DNA of 64,000 nt from Ariolimax columbianus (GCA_036924085.1 JAVGWX010000007.1:31597953-31661952); one strand, 5' to 3'. Shown: positions 46,606 through 56,911, counted from the stretch's first letter. Notes: generated from the letters alone by a model not told the origin. A program made the numbers and translations.

Positions 46606-47200
46606 GTATATGTATTCGCGAGCGGATATGTCTGTGTGTAGTTTTATTTTTTTCCTTATTCATTAGTAAATGTTAAAAAGATCTTGATCGTTATTTTACA
46701 GTTTTTTAATTCTAAGTTAATTGTTATAAGTGTTGTTTAAAAAAACAACTTAATTTGATGTGCAGCAATCATATTTTCACCATCAATTTCTGACAGTTAC
46801 TAGTAAATGTATAGTTTATAAGTCTTTTGTTCACTTCTTCTTAGACGCTGCTCAATTGTTAAAATATTTCCACACACCAAAATGTTAGTCCATTACAGCT
46901 ACAAGTGTCAAATAAGTGTCCACTGTATTGATATTGTGTCTTCAAAGCCAATATCTGTCCATAACAAATACATTGCAAGCAAAATCACAAAAAAATCGCT
47001 AGTTACATAACCAGAGATGTCAGCGTAAATTTGGGCTACAAGTTAACTGTAAAACGAAAAAAAAACAATGTAATTCCATCAAAATGATAGTACCATTTCT
47101 GGGGGTAAAACAGGCTGTACTAAATTGAATTGAATCCAGCTTCGAGTCGCTCGCTACCAACTCTCTAACGTTAAAAACCAAAAAACAAACAAAAAAATAA
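46605..47200. other. Unassigned AT-rich intronic sequence
   Basis: No feature recognised. Confidence 0.4.
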
Positions 47201-47219
47201 ACACTCTAGGGCCCCTCTT

Positions 47220-47650
47220 CAGAAACAATATTAGGAAGGTCGAAGAGAAGCGTAGAAACAATCAACTGCGTTTATTGGAAGCAGTCCTAGGAAGCACTGG
47301 CTGGTGCGTTATGGCTGCCAGTTCATTCAGAAGATGGCGGAAGAGTGTATTGGAAATTGCATCAGCGGTGATTACGGTTTTCAAACTGACATTCCCGCTA
47401 CTGTAACCTGTGCCAAACTAGTTTTCCCGAAAAAAAGCGGCTAACTAGATTAGTCCTATTCCCAACGTCCAAATTGCTCCAATTTTCTCTGACCCTTTTG
47501 TCTGGCCCAGCGCAACTTTCGGAATCCAAAATGTATTTATTTTCAAATTACGATTAATAGATTTTGAAAAAGAAAATAGGAATGGCTGAACACATTCCAA
47601 TCAGTTGAGGCAGTCATTTTATGAACCACTCTGAATTTACCGTTAAAAGA
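47220..47650. promoter_or_regulatory. Candidate non-repetitive island
   Basis: About 430 bp without a repeat match, containing 'cagcggtgattacgg', 'tatttattttcaaattacga', 'ttaatagatt' (homeodomain-like ATTA cores) and 'aatcagttgaggcag'. No coding frame. Regulatory role is inferred only. Confidence 0.25.
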
Positions 47651-47950
47651 GTTTGCTGAAGATCCGTTGTCGAGATCGAGTGAAGCGACATTTTCTGTAA
47701 AGTTCCAGTATCATCATCATGTTTCGTGCCGTTCTCTTCATGCGATCATGGGATCTTCAAATGTTCCTGTTATGTGAGATGTCTTTTTTTGTTTGTTCCC
47801 CGAGGACCGTCACCAGTATCGTCATGTTAAATTAGCCAGCATATTCTTTATTTGTCATTATTTGTTCCATGTTTCAGGGAATTGTCATGTTGTTGCAGTG
47901 TACTACACTCTTCTTAGCATATATTGTTTTGTTCTTATACGTAAAATACG
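47650..47950. other. Unassigned intronic sequence
   Basis: No feature recognised. Confidence 0.4.
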
Positions 47951-48218
47951 GATCAAGATGCTGAGTAGCGCATGAGCTGCAGCGGTCAGTGACCCATAGC
48001 TGACTGTTGGCGTAAGGGCCAGCGAACCAGAGCTGCCAAGACCCTTCTACACCTCCACGCGGTGATCCTGGATTACAGGCTGCAGCAGGACAGACTGGCT
48101 AAGGAGAAGGTATCGAAGAGAGAATGCTAACCCGGTACTCAAAAAACATTGCTGAAGTCGGATGTGTTAGACCGAAAGGTGCACTTATCGCAGTCAAGCT
48201 GTAAACTAGGACACAACG
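47951..48218 (+). mobile_element. SINE1 copy, 3'-truncated (left arm of a foldback)
   Basis: From 'gatcaagatgctgagtagcg' through the body to 'ctgtaaactaggacacaacg', where it is cut and joined to an inverted SINE1 head. Confidence 0.9.
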
Positions 48219-48326
48219 TGGAGGTGTAGAAGGGTCTTGGCAGCTTTGGTTCGCTGGCCCTGACGCTAGCAGTCAGCTATGAGTCGCTGACCACTGCAGC
48301 TCATGCGCTGCTCAGCATCTTGATCC
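48219..48326 (-). mobile_element. SINE1 head, inverted (right arm of the foldback)
   Basis: 'tggaggtgtagaagggtctt' through 'gctcagcatcttgatcc' is the reverse complement of 47951-48057 with few mismatches. The two arms could form a stem of about 107 bp with a loop of about 160 nt. Confidence 0.92.
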
Positions 48327-48327
48327 C

Positions 48328-48653
48328 GCAAAATATATTGATCAGACATGTTAGTCAGGGTCAGGATATAACATACTGTCCAGAACCCTCACCTCGGCGT
48401 TCTAGTAGCCCTCCCAGAAAACGGGCTGTTTTCATGGCAGCCTGGCTAACGAGGTGAGAGATCGACCTGATTCCCGTAGTAGTGGATGACGCACAGATGA
48501 ATCAAAGCATATCACAACCGCCTGGATGAACCCGGTCCACCTGCATCAGCTCGCTCGGGATGTGAGGAAAGCTACTGCAACCTGCTACTTAACGCCCTTT
48601 TCAGAGCGCACAAAAGAGTAACTTACTCATTATGGGCATTCGCAAACAACAAC
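48328..48653 (+). mobile_element. SINE2 copy
   Basis: Directly follows the foldback. 'gatcagacatgttagtcagg', 'ttcccgtagtagtggatgac', 'cccttttcagagcgcacaaa', ending 'cgcaaacaacaacatc'. Confidence 0.88.
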
Positions 48654-48654
48654 A

Positions 48655-49050
48655 TCTCTCGTCATATTTAAAAAAAAATCCAAACTCGATTTGCACTTAA
48701 TCTATTTTCTTTCTCAGCTTTGTAAACCAAAGATTCAGGGATACATTTCCTTCTAATTTGAATGCAGATCACCACGTTTGGATCTGGACACCAGAATTTG
48801 GCGGTAAGCGTCTGATTAACAGAGGACCACGCAACATCGAACAAGAAATTGTTTGCGCAAGCCTATCTAGCGAGGTGTTAGGGACAGACGCAAAGGCCGC
48901 GGAGACTTTCAATAATTTCAAAACGTTATATTTGCATAATTAATAATATTGGACAAAAAAGACACGATACAGTAACGGAATCTGCTATTGGCAATGGGAT
49001 ATTAGTTACCTTATTGCTCTACGTCTCAGTTGTTGTTGTTGTTGTGTTAG
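48655..49050. other. Unassigned intronic sequence
   Basis: The plus frame 48758-48943 has no recognisable domain. Confidence 0.4.
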
Positions 49051-49054
49051 CGTA

Positions 49055-49610
49055 TTCAGTTCCATTCTTTGTCACATTCCATTTCTTGGTCACATTTCTT
49101 TTCTTGTCACATTTCTTTTCTTTGTCACATTTCTTTTCTCTGTCACATTTCTTTTCTCTCTCACATTTCTTTTCTCTCTCACATTTTTTTCTTTGTCACA
49201 TTTTTTTTCTATCACATTTTTTTCTGTCACATTTCTTTTTTGTCACATTTCTTTTCACTGTCACATTTCTTTTCTCTCATATTTTTTCTTTGTTACATTT
49301 CTTTTCTTTGTCACATTTCTGTTCTTGGTCACACTTCCTTTCTTTGTCATATTTCCTTTCTTTGTCACATTATTTTTCTTTGTCACGTTGTTTTTCTTAG
49401 TTAAATTTCCTTTCTTTATTACATTTCCTTGCTCTATCACATTTCTTGGCTTTGTCACATTTCTTTTCGTTGTGAAATTTTCTTTCTTTGTTACAATTTC
49501 TTGTCTATCACATTTCTTGCCTTTGTGCCATTTCATTTCTTTGTCATATGTCCTTTCTTTGTCACATTTCCTATATTTGACACATTTCCTTTCTTTGTTC
49601 CATTGTGGTA
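49055..49610. repeat. 18-bp pyrimidine-rich minisatellite (~30 copies)
   Basis: The unit is tcacatttcttttctttg. Frames FLCHIS and KKGNVT are artefacts of an 18-bp unit. Confidence 0.93.
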
Positions 49611-49749
49611 GTGAATCATTTGTCACGTGGATAACCCTCTGTAGTGCAATGTGCAATGGAACCTCGAGATATAGATTTAACAAGGAGTGAAAGGGTAATA
49701 TCAGTTATATATTTATTTTATAATAATATTAAGGTAAGGTTGTTAGTAC

Positions 49750-49938
49750 CACTCCCTGCCGAAGACGGATGTGTCGGCCCAAATAGTGCAAATGTCGCAG
49801 TCAAGAAGTAAACTCGCAACACAGCGCATTCCATTCTCCGGACTACATCCTGCTACTTGCAAAGACCTGTTCTCGACTTGGTAGCAGGAGACTGAGAACG
49901 AACACAGGAGAAGAAGAAGAAAAAGAAGAAGATTAAAT
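49750..49938 (+). mobile_element. SINE1b copy
   Basis: Starts 'ctgccgaagacggatgtgtc' and ends 'ggagactgagaacgaacaca' with an (aag)n tail to 49932. Possible weak duplication agtaccactccc / agtagcactgcc. Confidence 0.85.
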
Positions 49939-49984
49939 CGAGTAGCACTGCCACGAATGCCAGAACAGTTACCTCTTTTGCTCA

Positions 49985-50172
49985 CAGCAGATAGACCAGG
50001 TTTGAGAAGTCCAGGTGTATAATAACGTTTCAAAATCTTTGTCCATGATGGCCAAAATTGCTATAATAACAAACTAGTCACCAGGCCAGGTTGGGGAGTC
50101 TAGCTTTACAATAACTTCTCGAAATCTTCAATTATCATTGGCCTAAATTGCTATAACAACAAACTATCTTCA
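49985..50172. repeat. ~86-bp tandem duplication
   Basis: 'gaccaggtttgagaagtcca' to 'gctataataacaaactagtc' is followed by a diverged copy 'ggccaggttggggagtctag' to 'gctataacaacaaactatct'. Confidence 0.8.
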
Positions 50173-50239
50173 TTTGTGTATATTACCTTTACATGTCTAG
50201 TGAAATTTGCAGACGGGTGGAAGGGAGGGGTGTTCCCCC

Positions 50240-50660
50240 TTGGAGGAGAGAAGCTCACAAACGTTAAGGGGCCCTTTGCAGACGACCAGCTAACAAACAA
50301 CAGGGGCAAAGATCATTAGATGAATTTCCTACCCACTCCACAAGCTGCATCAAAGTCCAATCACGTGCCATCCACAGCGCGTGCGCCGAGCTATCTGGCC
50401 AACGATACAGCTTCTGACTGTCAACTTGATCCAAGACGAGGACCCCAGACCTGATCTCTAAAGCCCCAAAACTAACACCCTATCGCGTTCTTCTAGGACG
50501 GGCCTGTCAATCTAACCGACATTTCTCATTAGACGGTAGAAAGCTTTTTAAGGCCGGGGACTGATGACGTCATGCATCTACTTGGGGCCGAAGGATTACG
50601 GAAGACCCAGACTAATCATCATCTGCAATGTGAGCATGTATTGGCATGCCTCTTGTGCAA
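50240..50660. promoter_or_regulatory. Candidate cis-regulatory island with PBX-MEIS-like and CRE motifs
   Basis: Non-repetitive, GC-richer sequence. CTGTCAATCT at 50504-50513 is, on the minus strand, AGATTGACAG, one base from the PBX-MEIS/PREP composite TGATTGACAG. TGACGTCA, a perfect CRE, lies at 50565-50572. 'cacgtgccatccacagcgcg' (E-box CACGTG) and 'gactaatcatcatc' also occur. No coding frame. The regulatory role is inferred. Confidence 0.35.
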
Positions 50661-50994
50661 TAGAGTCTTCTTTACCAGTTTTCTCAGACAATATGTCTAA
50701 GTTCATAGACCTGGTTTACTCAGTTTTGTAATATTCGCTGTGAGACTCGACTTGGCTTTTTCCATTACGTCCCAACAAAGAGAGAAGTACGAAATAATTA
50801 GAATTTGGCGGAAGGCGAAGTTAACACTTACAATTTTAGAGCTAGTTCCATAATATACAGTGATATCGGTGATAACGTATTAGAGACTAATTTGCACTAA
50901 ATAACATTTGCACTAAATAACATCACTAATATTGAAAAAAAAACCGGTATTTGACAATAGGTGAAGTTAATGGTAAAAATTGTAAATTGAGCCA

Positions 50995-51120
50995 GGTCGG
51001 TGGTTAACACTGCTGTCAGAGATTGAGTATTAGAAACTTCATTGTACAAGGCCACAGCGTATTCGGTGAAGTGGGATGGTCAGTTCCCTTCCTCGCTGTC
51101 TTTTTCCTTCCATAAACGTA
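50995..51120 (-). mobile_element. SINE4-type fragment
   Basis: 'gtcagagattgagtattaga' followed by 'aacttcattgtacaaggcca' and 'gtgggatggtcagttccctt' matches 14930-15000 and 37290-37370. Confidence 0.55.
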
Positions 51121-51144
51121 TTTTTACTGTATATAGTTTTCACT

Positions 51145-51207
51145 TCTTCTGTTCTTCTTCTTCTTCTTTTTCTTCTTCTTCTTCTTCCTCTTCCTCCTCT
51201 TCTTCAC
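51145..51207. repeat. (CTT)n microsatellite
   Basis: ttcttcttcttctt with cct interruptions. Confidence 0.9.
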
Positions 51208-51624
51208 ACAACCGAAATGAAAATTTTGTAATAGAACCAAGAAACCGTACGAATATATATATATATGTTGTTTCCTTGTGTGTTCCATTTCGGTCACTGA
51301 AACATTACCTATTTATAGTTTCACTGCAGTGAGAACATTTTCGTTGATATTTATTATACGTATAATCGTAATGTACATTTTGATTTTGGTTTGCTCAGTT
51401 AAAAACTGGCATAACGTAATTCACATGTTCCTGGCAATGTCCTGGTCATAGCTGCCAACTTCTATCGTCAAGACACATAATGTCCTTGTGTTTATTGTGA
51501 TTTGTTAGATCTTTTCATTTGATCTGGGCTACTGACGAAGGCATTGAGGCTTTAAAGTAGTCTTCGACATGTTTTGTTCTAGTCAGGTCACAGATTCATT
51601 ACCTATATATGTTTTTATCAGTAC

Positions 51625-51745
51625 TGTAAGATCCCCGTAGTAGTAAGCGAAAAACAAATAACGATAAGTATATCACTACAATACAGAGGATCACTGTCCA
51701 TCTTCGCAGTACACTCGGGATGTGAGGAAAGCTATTGCAACAATC
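51625..51745 (+). mobile_element. SINE2 fragment
   Basis: 'gatccccgtagtagtaagcg' to 'cactcgggatgtgaggaaag' plus 'ctattgcaac' matches the SINE2 middle. Confidence 0.8.
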
Positions 51746-52190
51746 AAGACCGCAATAAGGGTTGCCGCAGACAGGACGGTGTGTATTGAGTTTGTTTGTT
51801 GCTATTTTAGACTTCATTAAACACGACGGTCACTGACCGCATGTACCGACTATTGACCAGTAACCGAATCGGAAGAAAAATCTGATTGTAATGAGCAAAT
51901 AACATACGATTAGCGATCAATTAACGCAACGGAAATGTGGTTTTACAGAAAAATGTTGAAAATTCCATTGACTGCAAAGAAAGCTAATGTCGTTCTTGAA
52001 TATGCTCAGACACATGGAAATAAATTAAGCCAAGTCAGTCCTCCTTTTTTCGGGCCTGTTATGAGAAAAAGGCATGTCGGAACACATGGTGACAACTGAG
52101 AGAATCGCAGGGAAGAGGAACAAAGAGAGGCCAAGATACAAACAATTTGACAGCTTGGAAGGCAGGACATGGGAGGCGATCAACGGTGGA
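51745..52190. other. Unassigned intronic sequence
   Basis: No feature recognised. Confidence 0.4.
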
Positions 52191-52194
52191 ACTT

Positions 52195-52800
52195 AACTTA
52201 ACGTCTTTATACTGGTTTAGAAGTCTCTGCAGAGTCTGTATACAACCAGTTTTATTTACATCACCTTGCTCTAAAAGCTATGCGCATCCAATTGATTCTT
52301 AAATGCATTAACTGTCCGTGGCTCCACTACCTCCCATGACATTGCATTCCAAGCAGACACCCCTATCTGACTAAAAAAATATTTCCTAATATCTAATATG
52401 CACCTCTCTTTAGTTAATTTGTAGCTATGTCCTCTTGTTCTTGTGGGTGGATGTATTTAAAATAAAAACTTGTTATAGTTTAATTTATCAATTCCTCTGA
52501 TCATCTTATAAACCTATATTAAATCACCACGAATTCTTCTCCCTTCTAGACACTGTAAGCCGGTTTTTCTGAGTCTTTCCTCATAACTGTAATTCTGGAA
52601 TCCCACTATCAGCTTTGTCGCTCTTTTTTGTGTTCTTTCCAGCATGTTTATATCCCCTCTATGATAAGTACTTCAATCTAGGCCTAACTAATGCTTTATA
52701 CAGTTTGACTATCACTTCCTTGCTCCTATGTTTAATATTTCTTTTTATCATACCTAACATTGCATTTACCTTTTTCACTGCAACCTGAGCTTGCTCACGC
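52195..52800 (-). mobile_element. CR1/L2-like LINE copy A, ORF2 C-terminus and 3' end
   Basis: The minus strand reads VREQAQVAVKKVNAMLGMIK, RNIKHRSKEVIVKLYKALVR, a region corresponding to SYEERLRKTG, DLI-VYKMIKGIDKLNYNKF, RTRGHSYKLTKERC, DIRKYFFSQIGVSAWNAMSW and EVVEPRTVNAFKNQLD. This is the standard C-terminal end of CR1/L2-type reverse transcriptase proteins. Stops and shifts are present. The 3' tip 'ccagtataaagacgttaagtt' is shared with 34535 and 54915. Confidence 0.88.
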
Positions 52801-52803
52801 ACC

Positions 52804-53010
52804 TTACCTTATTTCTACTTTCACATCAATAAATTCCATGCCCATGTCCGCACACATCACCTGCAGCCTAAGGTTGACACCTATTATCTTGCTATCTAAA
52901 TAGTATGACCCATCTGTTCTATCTAAAATGTCCATCATTGTGACCTTTCTAATCTTTTTTTCCTTAAGTGTTCCAATAAGACTTTTGTATTTATTAATAA
53001 TTATTTGGGT
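52804..53010 (-). mobile_element. LINE ORF1 esterase-like (SGNH hydrolase) fragment
   Basis: The minus frame reads KYKSLIGTLKEKKIRKVTMM, DILDRTDGSYYLDSKIIGVN and LRLQVMCADMGMEFIDVKVE. The pattern xxLxxxKxxxVxxxxILxRxxxSxxLxSKIxGxNxRLxxMCxxxGxxFID is the C-terminal part of the SGNH/GDSL-type esterase domain of CR1-group ORF1 proteins. It stops immediately before LINE copy A in the same strand, so the long central part of the element is missing. Confidence 0.7.
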
Positions 53011-53510
53011 AACTGATAAACGACACACAGGAAATAAATACATGGAGGTCCAAAGTCGCCAACGCCAACCGGCAGGGCACTTGACGATGCTCATAAGAAG
53101 GAACAACACCACAAGTTGGAGAATCTTCTACCTTAGGGAGGCTTACTACATAACACAGAAACAGAAATCTAGATCGCGGATATAAAGAAAACAATTGCTG
53201 TCGCTTGGACACGTTCTTGGGACTAAACAGGCGTGATTCCCACATGTCCGTTACCATTTGGGCTGCCAGAATGATGTGCGTGCGTACTAGGCCAAATCCA
53301 GCGCATAGCTACGATAATTCTGGATGAAGGCAATGAGAAAATGGCTGTAGAAGACAATACGTCTTTCTGTAAAGGTGATTGACAGAAGAAAGGTTAGCTA
53401 CGATGGGAAGACGATGACAAAAGAATGTGTGGAGAGAGAGAAAGAAATGAAAAGATTACATGCACGGAGATAATGTGAGGGTTTCATTTTGCAAAGGGAG
53501 TTTACCAACA
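53010..53510. other. Unassigned intronic sequence
   Basis: No feature recognised. Confidence 0.4.
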
Positions 53511-53514
53511 CCAA

Positions 53515-53592
53515 TGTGTGAGTGGTGAAGTGGTTGACACGCATGCTTCTCGCCATTAAGGTACTAGTTTGAGTTTTCCTTTTCAACATGGT
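53515..53592 (+). mobile_element. tRNA-like SINE head
   Basis: 'gtgagtggtgaagtggttga' (A-box-like), then 'catgcttctcgccattaagg' and 'actagtttgagttttcc' (weak B box). Confidence 0.4.
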
Positions 53593-53604
53593 CTAGTCTA
53601 TGAG

Positions 53605-53735
53605 AATTGCCATGGGTTATGTGTATTCGTCACTACTTTATGACTCAGAAACATGGACACTGAATAACAAGTTGGAAAAGTGTGTTGAAGACTTCGAAGT
53701 GTCGATATATAGAAGATTGGGTTCATTAAAAATTT
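53605..53735 (+). mobile_element. LINE ORF2 C-terminal fragment
   Basis: The plus frame reads GYVYSSLLYDSETWTLNNKL, EKCVEDFEVSIYRRLGSLK, then a stop. This is the YGSETWTLxxxLExxLExFExxxYRRxG block of an animal LINE, different in orientation from its neighbours. Confidence 0.75.
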
Positions 53736-53751
53736 AAGGATATACGACAAA

Positions 53752-54545
53752 GTGAAACAGGCACTCCAGGTGTAAAGTGGGACACAGGCACACCAGGTGT
53801 AAAATGTGAAATAGACACGGCACACCAGGTGTAAAATGTGAAATAGACGAGGCACACCAGGTGTAAAATGTGAAATTGACACGGCACTCCAGGTGTAAAT
53901 GTGAAATAGACACGGCACTCCAGGTGTAAAATGTGAAATAGACACGGCACACCAGGTGTAAATGTGAAATACACACGGCACACCATGTGTAAAATGTGAA
54001 ATAGACACGGCACTCCAGTTGTAAAATGTGAAATAGACACGGCACACCAGGTGTAAAATGTAAAATAGACACGGCACACCAGGTGTAAAATGTGAAATAG
54101 ACACGGCACACCAGGTGTAAAATGTGAAATAGACACGGCACACCATGGTGTAAAATGTGAAATAGACACGGCACACCATGGTGTAAAATGTGAAATAGAC
54201 ACGGCACACCGGGTGTAAAATGTGAAATAGACACGGCACACCAGGTGTAAAATGTGAAATAGACACGGCACTCCAGGTGTAAATGGGAAATAGTCACGGC
54301 ACTTCAGGGGTAAAATGTGACACATGCTCTCCAAGTGTGAAATGTTAAACAGGCACTCCGGGTGTAAAATGTGAAACATGCTCTCCAAGTGTAAAATGTG
54401 AAACAGGCACTCCAGGTGTTAAATGTGAAAAACGCATACCAGGTGTAAAATGTGAAACAAGCACTACTCGTGTAAAATGTGAAACACGAACTCCGCGTGC
54501 AAAAATGTGAAACAGGCACTCAAGGTGTAACATGGGAAACATCTT
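53752..54545. repeat. 32-bp minisatellite (~25 copies) ending ~50 bp from the Meis donor
   Basis: The unit is 'acacggcacaccaggtgtaa' plus 'aatgtgaaatag'. Right-hand copies (54300-54545) change to 'acaggcactccaggtgt'. Three units equal 96 bp, so all three minus frames stay open and give RVYFTFYTWCAVSISHF-type artefacts. Confidence 0.95.
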
Positions 54546-54596
54546 TCAATAAATACCATTACACACGATTCCTGTTGAAAGATATAAAACACTTAC

Positions 54597-54742
54597 CGAC
54601 AAATGCTGGAATAGCCAAGCTCTCATTATATTTGTGGCCACTTTCGGAAAAATGCCCCGTTTTTTATTCCTTTTTGAGCCTCTGTCATCGTCTTCATCTG
54701 CTGTTCCTTCGCCTGAACCAACACTATTATCTAGTCCGTCAC
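54597..54742 (-). CDS. Meis/hth: MEIS/homothorax TALE homeobox gene, exon with start of homeodomain (146 bp)
   Basis: Reading the minus strand, the exon begins with GT GAC GGA after a pyrimidine-rich acceptor ending 'tttcttcag' and ends in TCG before the donor 'gtaagtg'. It encodes [13 protein letters not shown], an acidic stretch ([10 protein letters not shown]), basic residues (RNKKRG), then [20 protein letters not shown], which is homeodomain N-arm and helix 1. [19 protein letters not shown] is diagnostic of MEIS/homothorax rather than PKNOX or TGIF. The exon enters in phase 1 (two bases of a split Gly codon) and leaves in phase 0, which fits the next exon at 22979-23055. MEIS proteins are nuclear transcription factors that bind DNA with PBX/Exd and HOX proteins. 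Ser replaces the usual Thr just before the HPYP loop, a conservative change. A 32-bp minisatellite begins about 50 bp past the donor, and LINE fragments lie on both sides. Confidence 0.96.
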
Positions 54743-54914
54743 CTGAAGAAATGAAAATGATGAGGGAGATAAGTTGTTGGAGAGTATTGGGTAATTTAGA
54801 CATTCGTATACTGGATTACCAAAACAGGGTATTCAATCAGGTAAATCAGTTACTTATGCCAGGTAGCCACAATCTTTTCGTATCTCTTACAAAGGCTATT
54901 GAGTCGGCTTTTAG

Positions 54915-55540
54915 AAGATGTCTTAACATAACGTCTTTATACTGGTTTAGAAGACTGAAGAATCTGTATACAACCAGTTTCATTAACATTTCCTTACTCT
55001 AAAATATATGCACATTCAGTCTATTCTTAAATTAACAGTCCCTGCCCCCACTACTTCACGTGGCAAAGCATTCAAAGCATTCACCACTATCTAACAATAA
55101 TTTCCTAATATCTAATCTGGACATTTCTTTAGTTAATTTATAGCTATCCCCTCTTGTTCTTGTAGATGGTTGTATTTTTAGAAAAAAATGTGTTAAAGTC
55201 TACTTTATCCTTTCTTTTGATTATCTTATAAACCTGTATTAAGTCACCTCTAATTCTTCTCCTTCGTGGGTACTGTTTTTCTGAGTCTTTCCTCATAACT
55301 GTAATTCTGGAATCCCACTATCAGCTCTGTCGCTCTTTTTTGTATCGTTTCCCGCATGTTTTTATCTCCTCTACAATTAGGACTCCACATCTGTACACAA
55401 AAGTCCAATATAGCTCTAACTAATGCTTTATACAGTTTGACTATCACTTTCTTGCTTCTATGTTTAATATTCTTTTTCTAAAACTGCCTTTTCCACTGCT
55501 ACCTGGAGTTTCTCACTAACTCTTGGAAATATATTAATAC
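54915..55540 (-). mobile_element. CR1/L2-like LINE copy B
   Basis: The minus strand contains RVSEKLQVAVEKA, RNIKHRSKKVIVKLYKALVR-like sequence, FCVQMWSPNCRGDKNMRETI, QKRATELIVGFQNYSYEERL, DLIQVYKIIKRKDKVDF and decayed remainder. Its 3' tip 'ataacgtctttatactggtt' (plus strand) matches copy A. Same orientation as copy A, on the other side of the 146-bp exon. Confidence 0.88.
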
Positions 55541-55544
55541 AAAC

Positions 55545-55835
55545 ATGCTTGGGTAGATAGACCTGACTCTTTGAAAGGTGACGGACACCTAACGAACACA
55601 AACATAATCAGGGACATAAACGTGACTCTTTGAATAGAGTCGGAAACGTGACTCATTGTAAGAAGACAAACATCACACGAACACAGCCACACTTAAGTAC
55701 ATAAACGTGACTCTTTAAAATATATGAACAACTAGTGAACACAAACATATATGGTCACATAAACATGACTTATTGTAGGAAGACAAAAACCTCACGAACA
55801 CAACCACACGTAGGCAGATAAACATGGCCTACGTT
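55545..55835. repeat. Degenerate ~60-80-bp tandem repeat
   Basis: Recurring 'cgaacacaaacatan' and 'acataaacgtgactctttga'-like blocks, four to five copies. Confidence 0.75.
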
Positions 55836-55849
55836 TTGGGTATCATATA

Positions 55850-56510
55850 AATAAGGCAAAGTGTGACTGAACCCAGAACATGAAGCTTAGGCCCAGACAG
55901 GCTCCATTTCCATCAGATAATATCTATCCCGGAACACAATTGTTCAGAAACGTGTTTCAAAAACATTGAACATGTCTAGAAAGTTGCGGTTCTTCAGAAT
56001 GGGAAACTAGGGGCCATGACTCTACTCTGCTGGGACCAATAAAACTCCGAACGAATAGGGATTCCCCTTTGCGGGGAGTGTTAGATGTTGAATCTGTAAA
56101 CTGGAAGGAGCCGAGGGAACAAAACGATAAGGCTAAGAGAGGTCTAATGATGGTTCCCGTCTATTTTTCCCATTCCGGTGACAATGTCCTTGAAATGTTT
56201 ACTTAGCCTGCCTTTGCACACTGTCCAAGCACCAGAGTCAAGTGTTGCTCTGAACTGTCTCAAGTAAGGTTAAATTGGTGCGTCTTCTTGTGGAAGCTAA
56301 CGCCTGGTCGACGTCAGAAAGCCATGTTTATTTAAGGGAGATTGGGTGTGTCGCGAAAATGAACAACGGCAAACAGGAGCTAAGTGTTGATCATGTGAGA
56401 TTCGTTTGCCAGTTGCAACAGAGATTGTCTTGCCATGCACAATAGGCTTTGATTTGAGCACAAACGAAACGAATTTCAAGGCGCTGAGGTTGTGAATTTA
56501 GTTTCTTCTA
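55850..56510. promoter_or_regulatory. Candidate non-repetitive island
   Basis: About 650 bp lacking any family match, with 'gtctagaaagttgcggttct', 'ctgggaccaataaaactccg' (CCAAT-like) and 'atgtttatttaaggg'. No coding frame is credible. Regulatory role is inferred only. Confidence 0.22.
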
Positions 56511-56905
56511 ATTTGTTATCACGGACGAGCGCATTATCCTTTTTTTTTGTTTGCATGTTGTGAAAGTTGCCTATTCTTTTGGCGAAGTCACGCTCCAGTC
56601 GACCTAGTTGCATTTTGGGACATGGGCTATTGTTAGGAAAGGAATGGTGAAGAATGTAATAAGCGTGGATATGTGCAATGAAGTCGCTAACACTTTATCC
56701 GCGACAGCAGTGTCTGTTATAAGGACGTCTTTATATATATGACACCTTCAATCACAGACAATATTTTTTGTTTGGTAATGTTTCTATAACGTCCATTTTT
56801 AGTGCGATGGATTTATTTCAAGACATACGTTGTTGGTTATATTCTTGCGTTGATGATAATGACGTAAAGGACAGTCATCGCATTCGAAGTTGGCTGGCTC
56901 TAATT
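56510..56905. other. Unassigned intronic sequence
   Basis: No feature recognised. Confidence 0.4.
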
Positions 56906-56911
56906 GACATT

